Positions 33,949 to 43,134 of a stretch of DNA of 64,000 nucleotides are shown here, piece by piece; within the stretch, counting starts at the first letter, position 1; every line of letters begins with the position of its first letter. Both the position numbers and the translations under genes were made by a program. The stretch spans positions 2,046,001 through 2,110,000 of the forward strand of contig NZ_CP018911.1 in NCBI RefSeq assembly GCF_004000605.1, written 5' to 3'. Source of the stretch: Glycocaulis alkaliphilus (GTDB lineage: Bacteria; Pseudomonadota; Alphaproteobacteria; Caulobacterales; Maricaulaceae). Under the pieces are notes generated by a model. The model was not told the origin of the DNA and made no database searches. It saw nothing but the letters and a program-made list of their open reading frames with translations.

Positions 33949-35253
33949 TCAGGTGAACAGCACCACGCTGGCAATGCTGAAATAGATCACCACGCCGGTG
34001 GCGTCCGCGATGGAGGTAACCAGCGGGGCGCTGGCCGTTGCCGGGTCCATGTTGAAGCGCGACAGGATGAAGGGCAGCGACATGCCGATAAGACTGCCCA
34101 CCAGCACGATGATGATCATCGAGCTGGCAACGACCAGCGCAATATCCGGCCCACCCCGGAAGACACCAATGCCGGAGACCGCCAGAGCCATGGTGATGCC
34201 CAGCGCGCCGGCAACAAGGAACTCCCGGCCCAGCATGCGGCCCCAGTCGCGGGACCTCACATCGCCAGTGGCGAGCGCGCGCACCATCAGCGTGGCGGCC
34301 TGAGACCCGGCATTGCCGCCAGAGGCGATGAGGAGCGGCAGAAAGAAGATCAGCGCGATATGGGCGGCAATCGTGTCCTCGAAATAGGCAATGCCAAAGC
34401 CCGACAGCAGATTGCCGAAGACCAGAAGGACCAGCCAGACAATGCGCGCGCGGTAGAGCGTGATAATGCCGGCGGTACGCACGCTTTCGGTAATCTCGCC
34501 GTGCGCGCCGAGACGCAGGAAGTCTTCGGTGGCCTCTTCTTCCAGCGCGTCCATCGCGTCATCGTGTGTGACGATGCCCAGAAGATGATGCTGCGCATCG
34601 ACCACCGGCACGGCCAGGATGTCATATTTCGCGATGGTGCGCGCCACGCTCTCCTGGTCATCGTCCACAAAGGCATAGACCGGATCATCATCCATCAGAT
34701 CGGCAACCTTGCGCGAAGGGGGCGCAAGGATGAGGTCAGTCAGGCGCACCGTCCCGATCAGTTCGCGATCATCTTTCAGCACATAGGTGCGGTAGATGGT
34801 TTCCTTGTCGGGCGCCTCGCGCCGGAGCTGCGCAATCGCATCCTTGGCCGTCATGTCCGCTCTCAGCGTGGCGTAGTCCGAGGTCATGATGGCCCCGGCC
34901 GTCGCTTCTTCGTACGAGGACAGCTTGCGGATATTCTCGCGTTCCACATGGGCAAGGGCAGGCAGCAGCATTTCCTGCTGCTCTTCGGACAGGCGGTTGA
35001 ACACGTCGGCCCGGTCATCGGCCTTCATCTCGGTGATGAGAGCGGTAAGCTGGGGGCGCGTCATGTGCTCGATGGTCTCTTCCTGCAGTTCCGGCTCGAT
35101 ATAGCCGAACACCTCGGCCTGAACCTCGACGGGCAGTGCGCACAGCAGCTTCCAGGCCTCGCCGGGATCGATCTCGGACAGGGCATGGGCGATGTCAGCC
35201 GGATGGTCTTCTGCGTCTATGGTGATCGCCATTCCGGCTTCATCGAATGCCAT
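33949..35253 (-). CDS. mgtE: MgtE-type magnesium transporter
   Basis: About 434 residues. Layout: an N-terminal helical superfamily domain (~1-130, with MTRPQLTALITEMKADDRAD), two CBS domains (~130-260, e.g. VVDAQHHLLGIVTHDDAMDA), and a membrane domain with five helices. FFLPLLIASGGNAGSQAATL is the signature pore region. MgtE admits Mg2+ and closes when the CBS and N domains bind magnesium. ATG at 35253 follows AAGGAG at good spacing; an in-frame ATG at 35268 lacks one. Confidence 0.95.
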   Translation of the reverse strand: MAFDEAGMAITIDAEDHPADIAHALSEIDPGEAWKLLCALPVEVQAEVFGYIEPELQEETIEHMTRPQLTALITEMKADDRADVFNRLSEEQQEMLLPALAHVERENIRKLSSYEEATAGAIMTSDYATLRADMTAKDAIAQLRREAPDKETIYRTYVLKDDRELIGTVRLTDLILAPPSRKVADLMDDDPVYAFVDDDQESVARTIAKYDILAVPVVDAQHHLLGIVTHDDAMDALEEEATEDFLRLGAHGEITESVRTAGIITLYRARIVWLVLLVFGNLLSGFGIAYFEDTIAAHIALIFFLPLLIASGGNAGSQAATLMVRALATGDVRSRDWGRMLGREFLVAGALGITMALAVSGIGVFRGGPDIALVVASSMIIIVLVGSLIGMSLPFILSRFNMDPATASAPLVTSIADATGVVIYFSIASVVLFT

Positions 35254-35410
35254 ATGAACTCCTTGCAACCAAAGGGGAGGTACCGCGTTACCTGTGTTCT
35301 AGACCTGCAAGGCGGCACTTACCAAGAGCGTATCACTCAGATCTCTGCGCTCCGGTAAGCTAGTCCACGCCGCCTCGCTGTCACTGCCACGAAGAAGGAA
35401 GGACAGATAT

Positions 35411-35758
35411 ATGAGCACCTCTGCTGCACGCGCCGCCAAACAGGTGAAAGACGCCGTCAAGCGCGAAACCGACGCGGAGTCTCTCGCTGCCGAGCTTGAA
35501 GAGCTCAAGCGCGAGTTCCGTGAGCTGGTCGAGCAGGTCGGACGCGTTGGAAAAGTCGGTGCTCACGAAGCCTCGACCGCCGCGAAAACCACGGTCAAGC
35601 ATGGAAAAGATGCCGGCGAGCAACTCATCGAGGAGGTCGTCGACCAGTGGAACTCGGTCGAAGGCCGGATCGTCAAGGAAACGCGTGACAATCCCTGGCA
35701 GGCACTTGGCATTGCGGCAGCCGCCGGCCTTGTGATCGGCTTCCTGGCGCGCCGCTAA
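35411..35758 (+). CDS. DUF883 (ElaB/YqjD-like) membrane-anchored protein
   Basis: 115 residues. A long amphipathic helix (~10-90) ends in RDNPWQALGIAAAAGLVIGF, the C-terminal hydrophobic anchor typical of ElaB/YqjD proteins, which tether ribosomes or nucleoid-associated partners to the inner membrane in E. coli. GAAGGAAGGA precedes the ATG. The next gene follows after four bases. Confidence 0.9.
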   Translation: MSTSAARAAKQVKDAVKRETDAESLAAELEELKREFRELVEQVGRVGKVGAHEASTAAKTTVKHGKDAGEQLIEEVVDQWNSVEGRIVKETRDNPWQALGIAAAAGLVIGFLARR

Positions 35759-35762
35759 CGGT

Positions 35763-36191
35763 ATGCTTGGTCCTTTAAATGGCTTGATGTCGCTGGCCAG
35801 CGGGCACGTATCGCTGGTCAGCCGGCATTTCAAGCGCCGCATCTATCTGAAAATCCTGCTGACCCTGTGCGTTATTGGCGCGGTGGTGTTCGGCTGTGTG
35901 CTCGCCAGCGTGATGCTGGCCGAGGCAATCGGCCTCATCACCACCCTTGCCCTGATGGCCGGCGTGTTTGTGTTGGCTGCCCTCATCGTGCTGATCGTGA
36001 TGGCCGTCGAGCAGAAGCGCCATGAAGCCAGGGAGCGCGCGCAACGCGAGGCGGAGAAGCGCCTGGCCAAGATCGCGCTCGTTTCGGCCCTGCCCGCGCT
36101 GAAAGGCGGCGGGCTGCTGGCCGCAGGCGCAGCTGCCATCGCGCTGATGATCGTCATGGGCCGTAGCGGAGGAGATGATGACGGCGAATAG
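35763..36191 (+). CDS. small membrane protein, holin-like (putative)
   Basis: 142 residues. Two adjacent membrane helices (ILLTLCVIGAVVFGCVLASV, then LITTLALMAGVFVLAALIVL) are followed by a charged coiled segment (EQKRHEARERAQREAEKRLA) and a third hydrophobic stretch near the C terminus. Placement right after a DUF883 gene matches the common DUF883 plus phage-holin-family/YqjE pair, so I infer the same role in membrane stress, with modest confidence. Confidence 0.7.
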   Translation: MLGPLNGLMSLASGHVSLVSRHFKRRIYLKILLTLCVIGAVVFGCVLASVMLAEAIGLITTLALMAGVFVLAALIVLIVMAVEQKRHEARERAQREAEKRLAKIALVSALPALKGGGLLAAGAAAIALMIVMGRSGGDDDGE

Positions 36192-36276
36192 CGCCGTCAC
36201 ACCTAATCCTCTCAAGGGCTTGCCGATCACTTCGTAGCAGACCAGTCTTTGCCTCCACACCGATGCGGGGGCAGAG

Positions 36277-37572
36277 ATGGCTGGCGGCGAAAAACTTCAG
36301 AGGCAGATAACGGCCCGGGGCATCTGGCTTCTGGCCGTCAACGGCATGATCGGCGCCGGCATTTTCGCCGTGCCGGGCGGCGCGGCGGCGCTGATGGGCG
36401 TGTGGAGCCCGCTGGTCTATGTGGTCTGCGCCGTGCTGCTGGGCCTGATCGTCGCCTGCTATGCAGAGCTTGCCAGCCGCTTCACCTCCACCGGCGGGCC
36501 GGTGCTCTATGTGCGCACGGCCTTTGGCAAGTTTGCCGGGTTCGAGACCGGGCTTGCCGTCTACGCGACGCGTATCACCGCCTTTGCCGCCAATGTGAAC
36601 CTGATGGTGGCCTCCATCGCCTTCTTCGTGCCCGCGCTTGAGAGCGGGCCTTTGCGCATTGTGGTCATCGTGGCCATCATCGCCGTGCTGGCGGGCATCA
36701 ATATCGCAGGCGCCAGGCCCGCCATGCGCGCGATGGGTGTTCTCACCATCCTGAAATTCCTGCCACTGCTGGCCATCGCGCTGGTGGGCCTGTTTCACAT
36801 CAATCCTGACATCTTCCCGGAAAACTCCATCGGCTTCCCTGAAAGCGCGCAGTGGAGCGCGGCCGTTCTGCTGGTCATCTACGCCTTTGTCGGATGGGAA
36901 GCGGCGGTCATCCCCGCCGGCGAGACGCGCGAGCCGGGCAAGGCCATGCCGCTCGGCCTGTTCTGGGCGCTCGGCGTCGTTGCGCTGCTCTATGTGGTCA
37001 TCCAGATCGTCTGCGTCGCCGTGGTGCCAGATCTGGCCAGTTCGGAGCGCGCACTGGTTGACGCAGGCGCGATCCTGTTCGGCCCGGCAGGCGCTCTACT
37101 CCTGACGCTCGGCGTGATCGTGTCGGTCGGCGGCAATATCACCGGCACGGTGGTGACAACCCCGCGCCTGACCTACGCGCTGGCACGCGAAAACACGCTG
37201 CCCGCCTGGTTCGGCAAGGTCGATGAGCGCACCCATGTGCCGGCCAATTCCATCATCTTCTTTGCCGTGCTGGCCGCCATCCTCGCTGTGGTGGGTGATT
37301 TCTTCGCCCTCGCCGCGATGAGCGCCTTTGTGCGCGTGCTCATTTACGTCGGCTGCATTGCCGCCATGCCGCGCGTGCGCGCTTTGCCCGCCGAGACCGA
37401 AAAGCCGATGCGCCTGCCGCTGGGCTGGACCATCCCGGTGCTGGCGGTGCTCGGCTCGCTGGTGCTGCTGAGCCAGGTGCCGATGCGCTCCATGGCCATT
37501 ACGGCGGCGTTTCTGGTGGCAGGGGCCGTCATCTACGCGCTGATGCAGTTTGTGAATGCGCGCCGGGCCTGA
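36277..37572 (+). CDS. APC-family amino acid permease
   Basis: 431 residues with about twelve membrane helices. WLLAVNGMIGAGIFAVPGG is the family's first unwound helix, where substrate backbone binds. FVGWEAAVIPAGETREPGKA marks helix 6, and TYALARENTLPAWFGKVDE follows helix 8 as usual in APC transporters. It should import an amino acid or amine. It is the first of three closely spaced rightward genes with a solute:sodium symporter and an amine oxidase. Confidence 0.92.
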   Translation: MAGGEKLQRQITARGIWLLAVNGMIGAGIFAVPGGAAALMGVWSPLVYVVCAVLLGLIVACYAELASRFTSTGGPVLYVRTAFGKFAGFETGLAVYATRITAFAANVNLMVASIAFFVPALESGPLRIVVIVAIIAVLAGINIAGARPAMRAMGVLTILKFLPLLAIALVGLFHINPDIFPENSIGFPESAQWSAAVLLVIYAFVGWEAAVIPAGETREPGKAMPLGLFWALGVVALLYVVIQIVCVAVVPDLASSERALVDAGAILFGPAGALLLTLGVIVSVGGNITGTVVTTPRLTYALARENTLPAWFGKVDERTHVPANSIIFFAVLAAILAVVGDFFALAAMSAFVRVLIYVGCIAAMPRVRALPAETEKPMRLPLGWTIPVLAVLGSLVLLSQVPMRSMAITAAFLVAGAVIYALMQFVNARRA

Positions 37573-37597
37573 GCGATAGAACAAGACGGGGGAGAGA

Positions 37598-39064
37598 ATG
37601 AACGCTGAACTGGCCGTGCTGATCACGCTGGTGACCTACAAGCTGGTGCTGGTCGGGGTGGGCCTTTGGGCCTCGCGCCTGAACCGCACCGAGACCGATT
37701 TCCTGCTGGGCGGACGCGGGCTGGGGCCGTGGGTGGCGGGGCTTTCCTATGCGGCCTCCACCTCGTCTGCCTGGGTATTGTTGGGCTTCTCCGGCTTTGT
37801 CTACGCGGTGGGCCTCTCCGCGCTATGGATGGTGCCGGGGATACTGGGTGGTTATGTGGTGATGTGGGTCTGGTTCGGCCCGCGCATGCGCGCCGAAAGC
37901 GCGGCAGAAAATCAGGTAACGCTGGGCGATTTTCTGGCCGCGCGCGCCAAAGGCACAGGCCGCACAGCGATCCTCTGGGCGGGCGCGCTGCTCGTCCTCT
38001 TCTGCTTCATTTTCTATATCGCGGCCCAGTTCGGGGCAGCCTCGATCGCCTTTGAAAACCAGTTCGGCCTCGGCCGGATGGAAAGCGTACTGATCGGGGC
38101 GGGCATCATCCTGCTCTATTCGCTGCTGGGCGGCTTCTGGGCGGTCAGCATCACCGACACGCTGCAGGGCGCGATGATGGCCCTGATCGCCATCCTGCTG
38201 CCCGTGCTGGCCCTTATAGCCGCAGGCGGGCCAGCGGAGGTCTGGTCCACGCTGCAGGCCACCGCGCCGGACGGCTATATGTCCTTCACGGGGGAGCGCG
38301 CCTTCTTCATCTTCATCGGCTTTGCGCTCGGCGTCGCCGGTATCGGGCTTGGCACGTTCGGCCAGCCGCAACTGATGAGCCGTCTGATGGCAGTGAAGGA
38401 CGAGGCGGCAAGGAAGCGCGCCTTCGCCGTCTCCATCGGCTGGGGCCTCATCGTCTATGCGGGCATGATCACGCTAGCCCTGTCGGGCCGTGCGCTGCTG
38501 GGTGCAGGACAGGAGGGCGAAGCGCTGTTCTACACGCTGGCAGGCGAGCTTTTACCGCCCGTGCTCGCCGGTATCATCATCGCAGCCGTGCTGTCGGCGG
38601 TGATGTCGACTGTGGACTCCCTGCTTATTGCCACGTCTGCTGCCGTCTCCCACGATATGGGCGTCTCGAAGCGCTATCCGGGCCGCGAGGTGATGATCTC
38701 GCGCATTGTGATGGCGGCCCTCTGCGCCGCCGCCGTGGTGATGGCGCTGGCCATCCCGGCGACAATCTTTGACCGCGTGCTGTTCTCATGGTCGGCGCTA
38801 GGCGCTGCCTTCGGGCCGATCATCGTCGCCCGCGTGGCGCGCGTCGAACCCGCCACCGGCGCGATCCTTGCCGCCATGGCGCTCGGCTTTGGCATGAGCG
38901 CGCTCTTCTTCCTCATAAGGGGCGTGGGGCTGGAAGGCACCGGCGGCATTGGCGGCGTCCTCGCTGATCTCGCCGCCCTGCCGGGTTCACCGTTCGAGCG
39001 CGTGGTGCCGTGGATACTGCCGCTCCTCATCGTCTTCGCCTGGAGACGTCCCGCCCATGCATGA
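37598..39064 (+). CDS. solute:sodium symporter (PutP-like)
   Basis: 488 residues, about thirteen membrane helices. FLLGGRGLGPWVAGLSYAAS, with the following TSSAWVLLGFSG, is the first SSS family motif. GLGTFGQPQLMSRLMAVKDE, and the later AAVLSAVMSTVDSLLIATSA carrying the Na-binding Ser/Asp region, are the other signatures. PutP-type members import proline; other substrates are possible. A GGGGGAGAG ribosome site lies before the ATG, and the 3' end overlaps the amine oxidase start by eight bases. Confidence 0.92.
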   Translation: MNAELAVLITLVTYKLVLVGVGLWASRLNRTETDFLLGGRGLGPWVAGLSYAASTSSAWVLLGFSGFVYAVGLSALWMVPGILGGYVVMWVWFGPRMRAESAAENQVTLGDFLAARAKGTGRTAILWAGALLVLFCFIFYIAAQFGAASIAFENQFGLGRMESVLIGAGIILLYSLLGGFWAVSITDTLQGAMMALIAILLPVLALIAAGGPAEVWSTLQATAPDGYMSFTGERAFFIFIGFALGVAGIGLGTFGQPQLMSRLMAVKDEAARKRAFAVSIGWGLIVYAGMITLALSGRALLGAGQEGEALFYTLAGELLPPVLAGIIIAAVLSAVMSTVDSLLIATSAAVSHDMGVSKRYPGREVMISRIVMAALCAAAVVMALAIPATIFDRVLFSWSALGAAFGPIIVARVARVEPATGAILAAMALGFGMSALFFLIRGVGLEGTGGIGGVLADLAALPGSPFERVVPWILPLLIVFAWRRPAHA

Positions 39065-40397
39065 TGTCATCATCATCGGCGCAGGCTTTTCCGGGCTGGA
39101 GGCGGCGCGCCGCCTCGCGCCCGGCCATGATGTCGTGGTGCTGGAAGCGCGCGAACGGGCGGGCGGGCGCGTCCTGTCCCACAGCTTTGCCAATGGTGAC
39201 GGGACCGATCTCGGCGGCCAGTGGGTCGGCCCCGGTCAGGACCGGCTCTACGGCCTGATTGCCGAGATGGGCTTTGCCACCTATCCGCTCTGGGATGAGG
39301 GCGATCATCTGGTCAAGGCCGGGCGCCTCAAACGCTATCGCGGCACCATTCCCAATCTCCCCATCCCGGTCCTGCTCGATCTCAACAACGCACTCTCACG
39401 TTTTGAAAAGATGGCGCGCCAGCTCGATCCCGCTGCACCATGGACGCACCCCAAAGCGCACATATGGGACCGGATAACGGTTGCGGACTTCCTCCGCCGC
39501 CATACGCTTACAGCCCGCGCACGCGAGATGTTCACCATCGGCATCGGGGCGGTGTTCTGCGCCGAGCCGCACGAGCTGTCGCTTCTCCATGCGCTCTTCT
39601 ACGCCCGCTCTGGCGGCTCGCTGGATGCGCTCCTGTCGGTCTCCGGCGGGGCGCAGCAAGACCGGGTGCATGGCGGCATGGGCGGGCTTGCCAGCGCTCT
39701 GGCCGCCTCTCTGGGCGATTGTGTGCGCTATGGCGAGCCGGTGCAGGAAATCGGCTGGGACAAGGATAGCGCGACCGTCATCACCAGCCGCCAGAGCTGG
39801 CGCGCGAAACGCGTAGTCCTTGCCGTCCCGCCCTCTCAGGCGCTGGGCATACGCTTTGATCCGGCGCTGCCATCAAACCGCGATGCGCTCTGGCGGCGCA
39901 TGCCCGCCGGGGCCTGCATCAAGTGCGTCGCGCAATATGAGCGGCCCTTCTGGCGGGAGCGTGGCCTGTCCGGTCAGGCAGTGGGCGGTAATCTCGCCGT
40001 ACGCGTGACCTTCGACAATACCGAGAAGGGAAAAGATGCCGGACTGCTCCTTGGCTTCATCGAGGGCGAGGAGGCGCGCCGCTGGTCGCAAGTGCCAGCA
40101 GCTACGCGCCGCGAGGCCGTGCTGGAGGCGTTTGCCGATTTCTTCGGGCCGGAGGCCCGCAGCCCCATCGACTATGCCGACAAGGACTGGACCAGCGATC
40201 CGTGGACGCGCGGCTGCTACGCCTCCATCCTCGGTCCCGGCGTCTGGACCACGCTGGGCAAGGGCTTGCGCGAAGCCATAGGGCCGATCCATGTCGCCGG
40301 CACCGAAACCGCCACTTACGGCTTTGGTTATATCGAAGGCGCGCTGGAGGCGGGTGCGCGCGCGGCGGGCGAAGTGGCAAAAGCGCTGGGCCGCTAA
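39057..40397 (+). CDS. flavin monoamine oxidase-family protein
   Basis: About 446 residues. The N-terminal IIIGAGFSGLEAARRLA and the partner LEARERAGGRVLS bind FAD, and TDLGGQWVGPGQDRLYGLI is typical of monoamine/putrescine oxidases. VHGGMGGLASAL lies mid-protein. The C terminus HVAGTETATYGFGYIEGALEAG resembles MAO, but has TETAT where many have GTETAxxWxGYMDGA. Expected to oxidise a primary amine. The start lies within the symporter's last codons, implying coupling to the two transporters upstream. Confidence 0.9.
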   Translation: MHDVIIIGAGFSGLEAARRLAPGHDVVVLEARERAGGRVLSHSFANGDGTDLGGQWVGPGQDRLYGLIAEMGFATYPLWDEGDHLVKAGRLKRYRGTIPNLPIPVLLDLNNALSRFEKMARQLDPAAPWTHPKAHIWDRITVADFLRRHTLTARAREMFTIGIGAVFCAEPHELSLLHALFYARSGGSLDALLSVSGGAQQDRVHGGMGGLASALAASLGDCVRYGEPVQEIGWDKDSATVITSRQSWRAKRVVLAVPPSQALGIRFDPALPSNRDALWRRMPAGACIKCVAQYERPFWRERGLSGQAVGGNLAVRVTFDNTEKGKDAGLLLGFIEGEEARRWSQVPAATRREAVLEAFADFFGPEARSPIDYADKDWTSDPWTRGCYASILGPGVWTTLGKGLREAIGPIHVAGTETATYGFGYIEGALEAGARAAGEVAKALGR

Positions 40398-40404
40398 AAA
40401 CAAA

Positions 40405-40431
40405 AAGCCCGCCAGCAAAGCTGACGGGCTT
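40405..40431. terminator. bidirectional intrinsic terminator
   Basis: AAGCCCGCCAGC and GCTGACGGGCTT form a stem (one mismatch) around AAA, A-rich before it. It lies between the convergent amine oxidase and rpsD. Confidence 0.85.
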
Positions 40432-40457
40432 CTCGCATTCGATATTCCGGCGGCGTC

Positions 40458-41075
40458 TTACGACGCGTAGAATTCGACAACCAGGTTCGGTTCCATCTTC
40501 ACCGGGTACGGCACGTCGGAGAATTCCGGCACGCGGGTGTAGGTGGCTTTCATCGCCTTGGCATCGAGATCGATATAGTCCGGCACGTCGCGCTCGGCGC
40601 TGTCCAGCGCTTCGAGGACGAGGGCCATGTTGCGCGACTTCTGGCGCACTTCCACCACATCGCCCGGCTTAACCTGGTAGGACGAAATGTTGACGCGCTT
40701 GCCGTTCACCGTCACGTGGCCGTGATTGACGAACTGGCGGGCCGCAAACACGGTCGGCACGAATTTGGAACGGTAGACCACCGCATCCAGACGGCTTTCC
40801 AGCAGGCCGATCAGGTTTTCGGCCGTGTTGCCACGGCGGCGCTGCGCCTCTTCATAGGTGCGCGCAAACTGCTTCTCGGTGATGTTGCCGTAATAGCCTT
40901 TGAGCTTCTGCTTGGCCATGAGCTGCAGGCCGAAATCGCTCATCTTGCCTTTGCGGCGCTGGCCGTGCTGGCCGGGGCCGTAGGAGCGGGTGTTCACCGG
41001 AGACTTCGGACGGCCCCAGATATTTTCGCCCATACGGCGGTCAATTTTGTATTTCTGCGAATGACGCTTCGACAT
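40458..41075 (-). CDS. rpsD: 30S ribosomal protein S4
   Basis: 205 residues. S4 nucleates 30S assembly by binding 16S r[23 protein letters not shown], then [21 protein letters not shown], are typical of alphaproteobacterial S4. The S4 RNA-binding domain is [20 protein letters not shown] followed by [16 protein letters not shown]. It stands alone, not in the alpha operon, which is normal for the class. Confidence 0.98.
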   Translation of the reverse strand: MSKRHSQKYKIDRRMGENIWGRPKSPVNTRSYGPGQHGQRRKGKMSDFGLQLMAKQKLKGYYGNITEKQFARTYEEAQRRRGNTAENLIGLLESRLDAVVYRSKFVPTVFAARQFVNHGHVTVNGKRVNISSYQVKPGDVVEVRQKSRNMALVLEALDSAERDVPDYIDLDAKAMKATYTRVPEFSDVPYPVKMEPNLVVEFYAS

Positions 41076-41266
41076 GGTTCTCTCTTATGTGATGCGGCCC
41101 GGCCTGTGCGCCCTCACCTCGCACCGGCTCTCAAAACACGGCGGTTCACGCATCGTCCCGTGGGATGAATATTCAGGACTCTCACCAGCCCCAGCGTGAG
41201 GGAAGCGCGGCTTATGCTGCAGAGGGTAGGAATTGTCAATTCGGGAAGGTGTGGAGGGGGCGGCCG

Positions 41267-43057
41267 TTATTCAAACGCGATATCGATCACGACCTCATTA
41301 TCCCCATCAAAAGACCACGACAAAGTAGTGGCCGGAGCAACTGAGTCCCCGTCATTTCTGTCCTGGACCCACCCGCAGACAGGATTTCGTTCGCCTCGGC
41401 AAGTCGAAAACGAAAGCGGCGCCGAGGAGCGGAATGTTACTGTCATGGTCCGGGCGGCGCCGGGATCGCTGACCGTTACCCTCTGACCTTCCACATTCAC
41501 CGAGAGATCACCGGGAAAATGAAACCGCCCTGCCCACTCACCCGGCGCTTCCGACGACAATGTATCTGTTATGCGCACCGTCTGGAAATCGCTGTCAACG
41601 ATAATGGCCCGCGTAAAGGAGGCCGGTTCCAAGAACCGTTCCGAACGCCCCTCGATCCGGTAACCGGACTGCTCAGAGCTGCTATCAGTGATACCGACCG
41701 CCCGCTCAAATTCTTCATGTTCGTCAAGATAGCCGCCATTTAGCGTGTAGGTGTTATGGGCAAACGCGCTGCGCAGATAATACGTCATGGGACTACTCTG
41801 CGTGGAGTGCTGGCCGCCTTCAGTGATCCACATCCGGCCATGATTGTAGAGCAGCACTGAAAGTTCATCGGCATGGCGCTTGCGTGCAGGCAGATTGTGC
41901 GACGCAGTGAAGTGCAAATACAGACCATCGGGATGGCCGCCGCGGATGACGGCATGGCCGTAGCCGGGGAAAACCGTTAGCGAACGCGCCAGTTCTTCCA
42001 GTCGCCGCTCGATTACCCGGCCTCTTGCAACGGCCGGACTGATCGTCTGCTGGCTGGACCGCCCGACGGTCGGGATAGTGCGGTCCGGCAATGCCGTATC
42101 CACCAGAAAAGCTCGGCTGGCATTCTGGTTGCGAATGAAACGGCTCGGGTTGAATCCGGCATCGCGATCACGCAAGCGCCTGACGCCGTTCATCAGCGCC
42201 ACCATGTAATTCACATACCCTGGCGCTTGCTCCGACCAGATACCTTCTTCGGTGAACATGCGGCGGGCCGCCAGCTCCAGACGGCTTTCGGCCAGCTCCA
42301 GCATTTCACCAGCCCGCGGATGCTGGGGCAGAGACAAGGCTGTCGCCGCCAGCAACATGTCCTGACGAATGCCATGGTTGCCCGGTGAGTACACGTTCGG
42401 CTCGTCCAGCAGATAGGTCGCGCCAGCATCGATCAGATAGAGAAGCGTCGTCAGGGTAAGCTCGTCATGCGGACCATGGGCGCGCATATAGTTGAGCGTG
42501 TGCAGCAGGTTGGACTGCCGCTTCATCACCGTGCCCTCGTGCCAGGCACGCGGATTGACGTCGCGGTTGTGCGCCGCGCAGTGCCCCCAGTTGAGGATCA
42601 GCCGCATCAGGGCCTGTTCAACATCCTCATCCTGTTGCTCTTCATGCTGGGCAAACAGCGTACCGACCGCCGTGAATCCATGAAGCTGAGTAGACACATA
42701 GGTGTGGTTATTTTGGGACCAGTCCACCGCGTCTAAAACAACAACATCGCCACGTCGATCGACAAAGATGCGCCCTTCTCGGATAAGCTCCACCTGACGG
42801 TCGGTGCTTGACGTGAAACGGGGAACCCTGACTACCGGACCATCCAGAACAGCCTGCTGGGCCTCGGGCGAAAACAGCGCCTCGTAATACGCCGAACCTT
42901 CAGCCAGATGTTCTTCAGCCCAGTCCGCTGGAATGATGCGCTCAGCCGGTTCCTCACAAGTCGCATACTGAACCGTGGCAGACGGCGGCGGTGACGGTTC
43001 CGTGCAAGCAGCGAGCGCGGCAAGCGCAGCGAGCGAGAAGAGAAGACTAAAACGCAT
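41267..43057 (-). CDS. heparinase II/III-like lipoprotein, copy 1
   Basis: About 596 residues. MRFSLLFSLAALAALAAC is a lipoprotein signal (Thr at +2). An (alpha/alpha) toroid follows, with the GNHG motif at 226-229 and APGYVNY at 278-284 in the positions of the Asn/His and Tyr used by polysaccharide lyases. The C-terminal heparinase II/III beta domain has RKRHADELSVLLYNHGRM and RSAFAHNTYTLNGGYLDEH. Such enzymes cleave uronic-acid polysaccharides by beta-elimination; the substrate is unknown. The first ~273 residues are almost identical to copy 2, the rest clearly diverged. Compared with copy 2, positions 277 and 283 are Gln and Asn instead of His. Confidence 0.85.
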   Translation of the reverse strand: MRFSLLFSLAALAALAACTEPSPPPSATVQYATCEEPAERIIPADWAEEHLAEGSAYYEALFSPEAQQAVLDGPVVRVPRFTSSTDRQVELIREGRIFVDRRGDVVVLDAVDWSQNNHTYVSTQLHGFTAVGTLFAQHEEQQDEDVEQALMRLILNWGHCAAHNRDVNPRAWHEGTVMKRQSNLLHTLNYMRAHGPHDELTLTTLLYLIDAGATYLLDEPNVYSPGNHGIRQDMLLAATALSLPQHPRAGEMLELAESRLELAARRMFTEEGIWSEQAPGYVNYMVALMNGVRRLRDRDAGFNPSRFIRNQNASRAFLVDTALPDRTIPTVGRSSQQTISPAVARGRVIERRLEELARSLTVFPGYGHAVIRGGHPDGLYLHFTASHNLPARKRHADELSVLLYNHGRMWITEGGQHSTQSSPMTYYLRSAFAHNTYTLNGGYLDEHEEFERAVGITDSSSEQSGYRIEGRSERFLEPASFTRAIIVDSDFQTVRITDTLSSEAPGEWAGRFHFPGDLSVNVEGQRVTVSDPGAARTMTVTFRSSAPLSFSTCRGERNPVCGWVQDRNDGDSVAPATTLSWSFDGDNEVVIDIAFE

Positions 43058-43134
43058 CCGGATCCCCTTTCCCCTGATGCCTAGCATCCCCAGCTCTCCG
43101 GGCAACCCCTGCCAGGGGCGGCTTTGAGCCTTTA

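Noticed and set aside
36249-36641. Plus-strand frame overlapping the amino-acid permease
   Set aside because: A shifted-frame shadow of the permease with Arg/Cys-rich composition.
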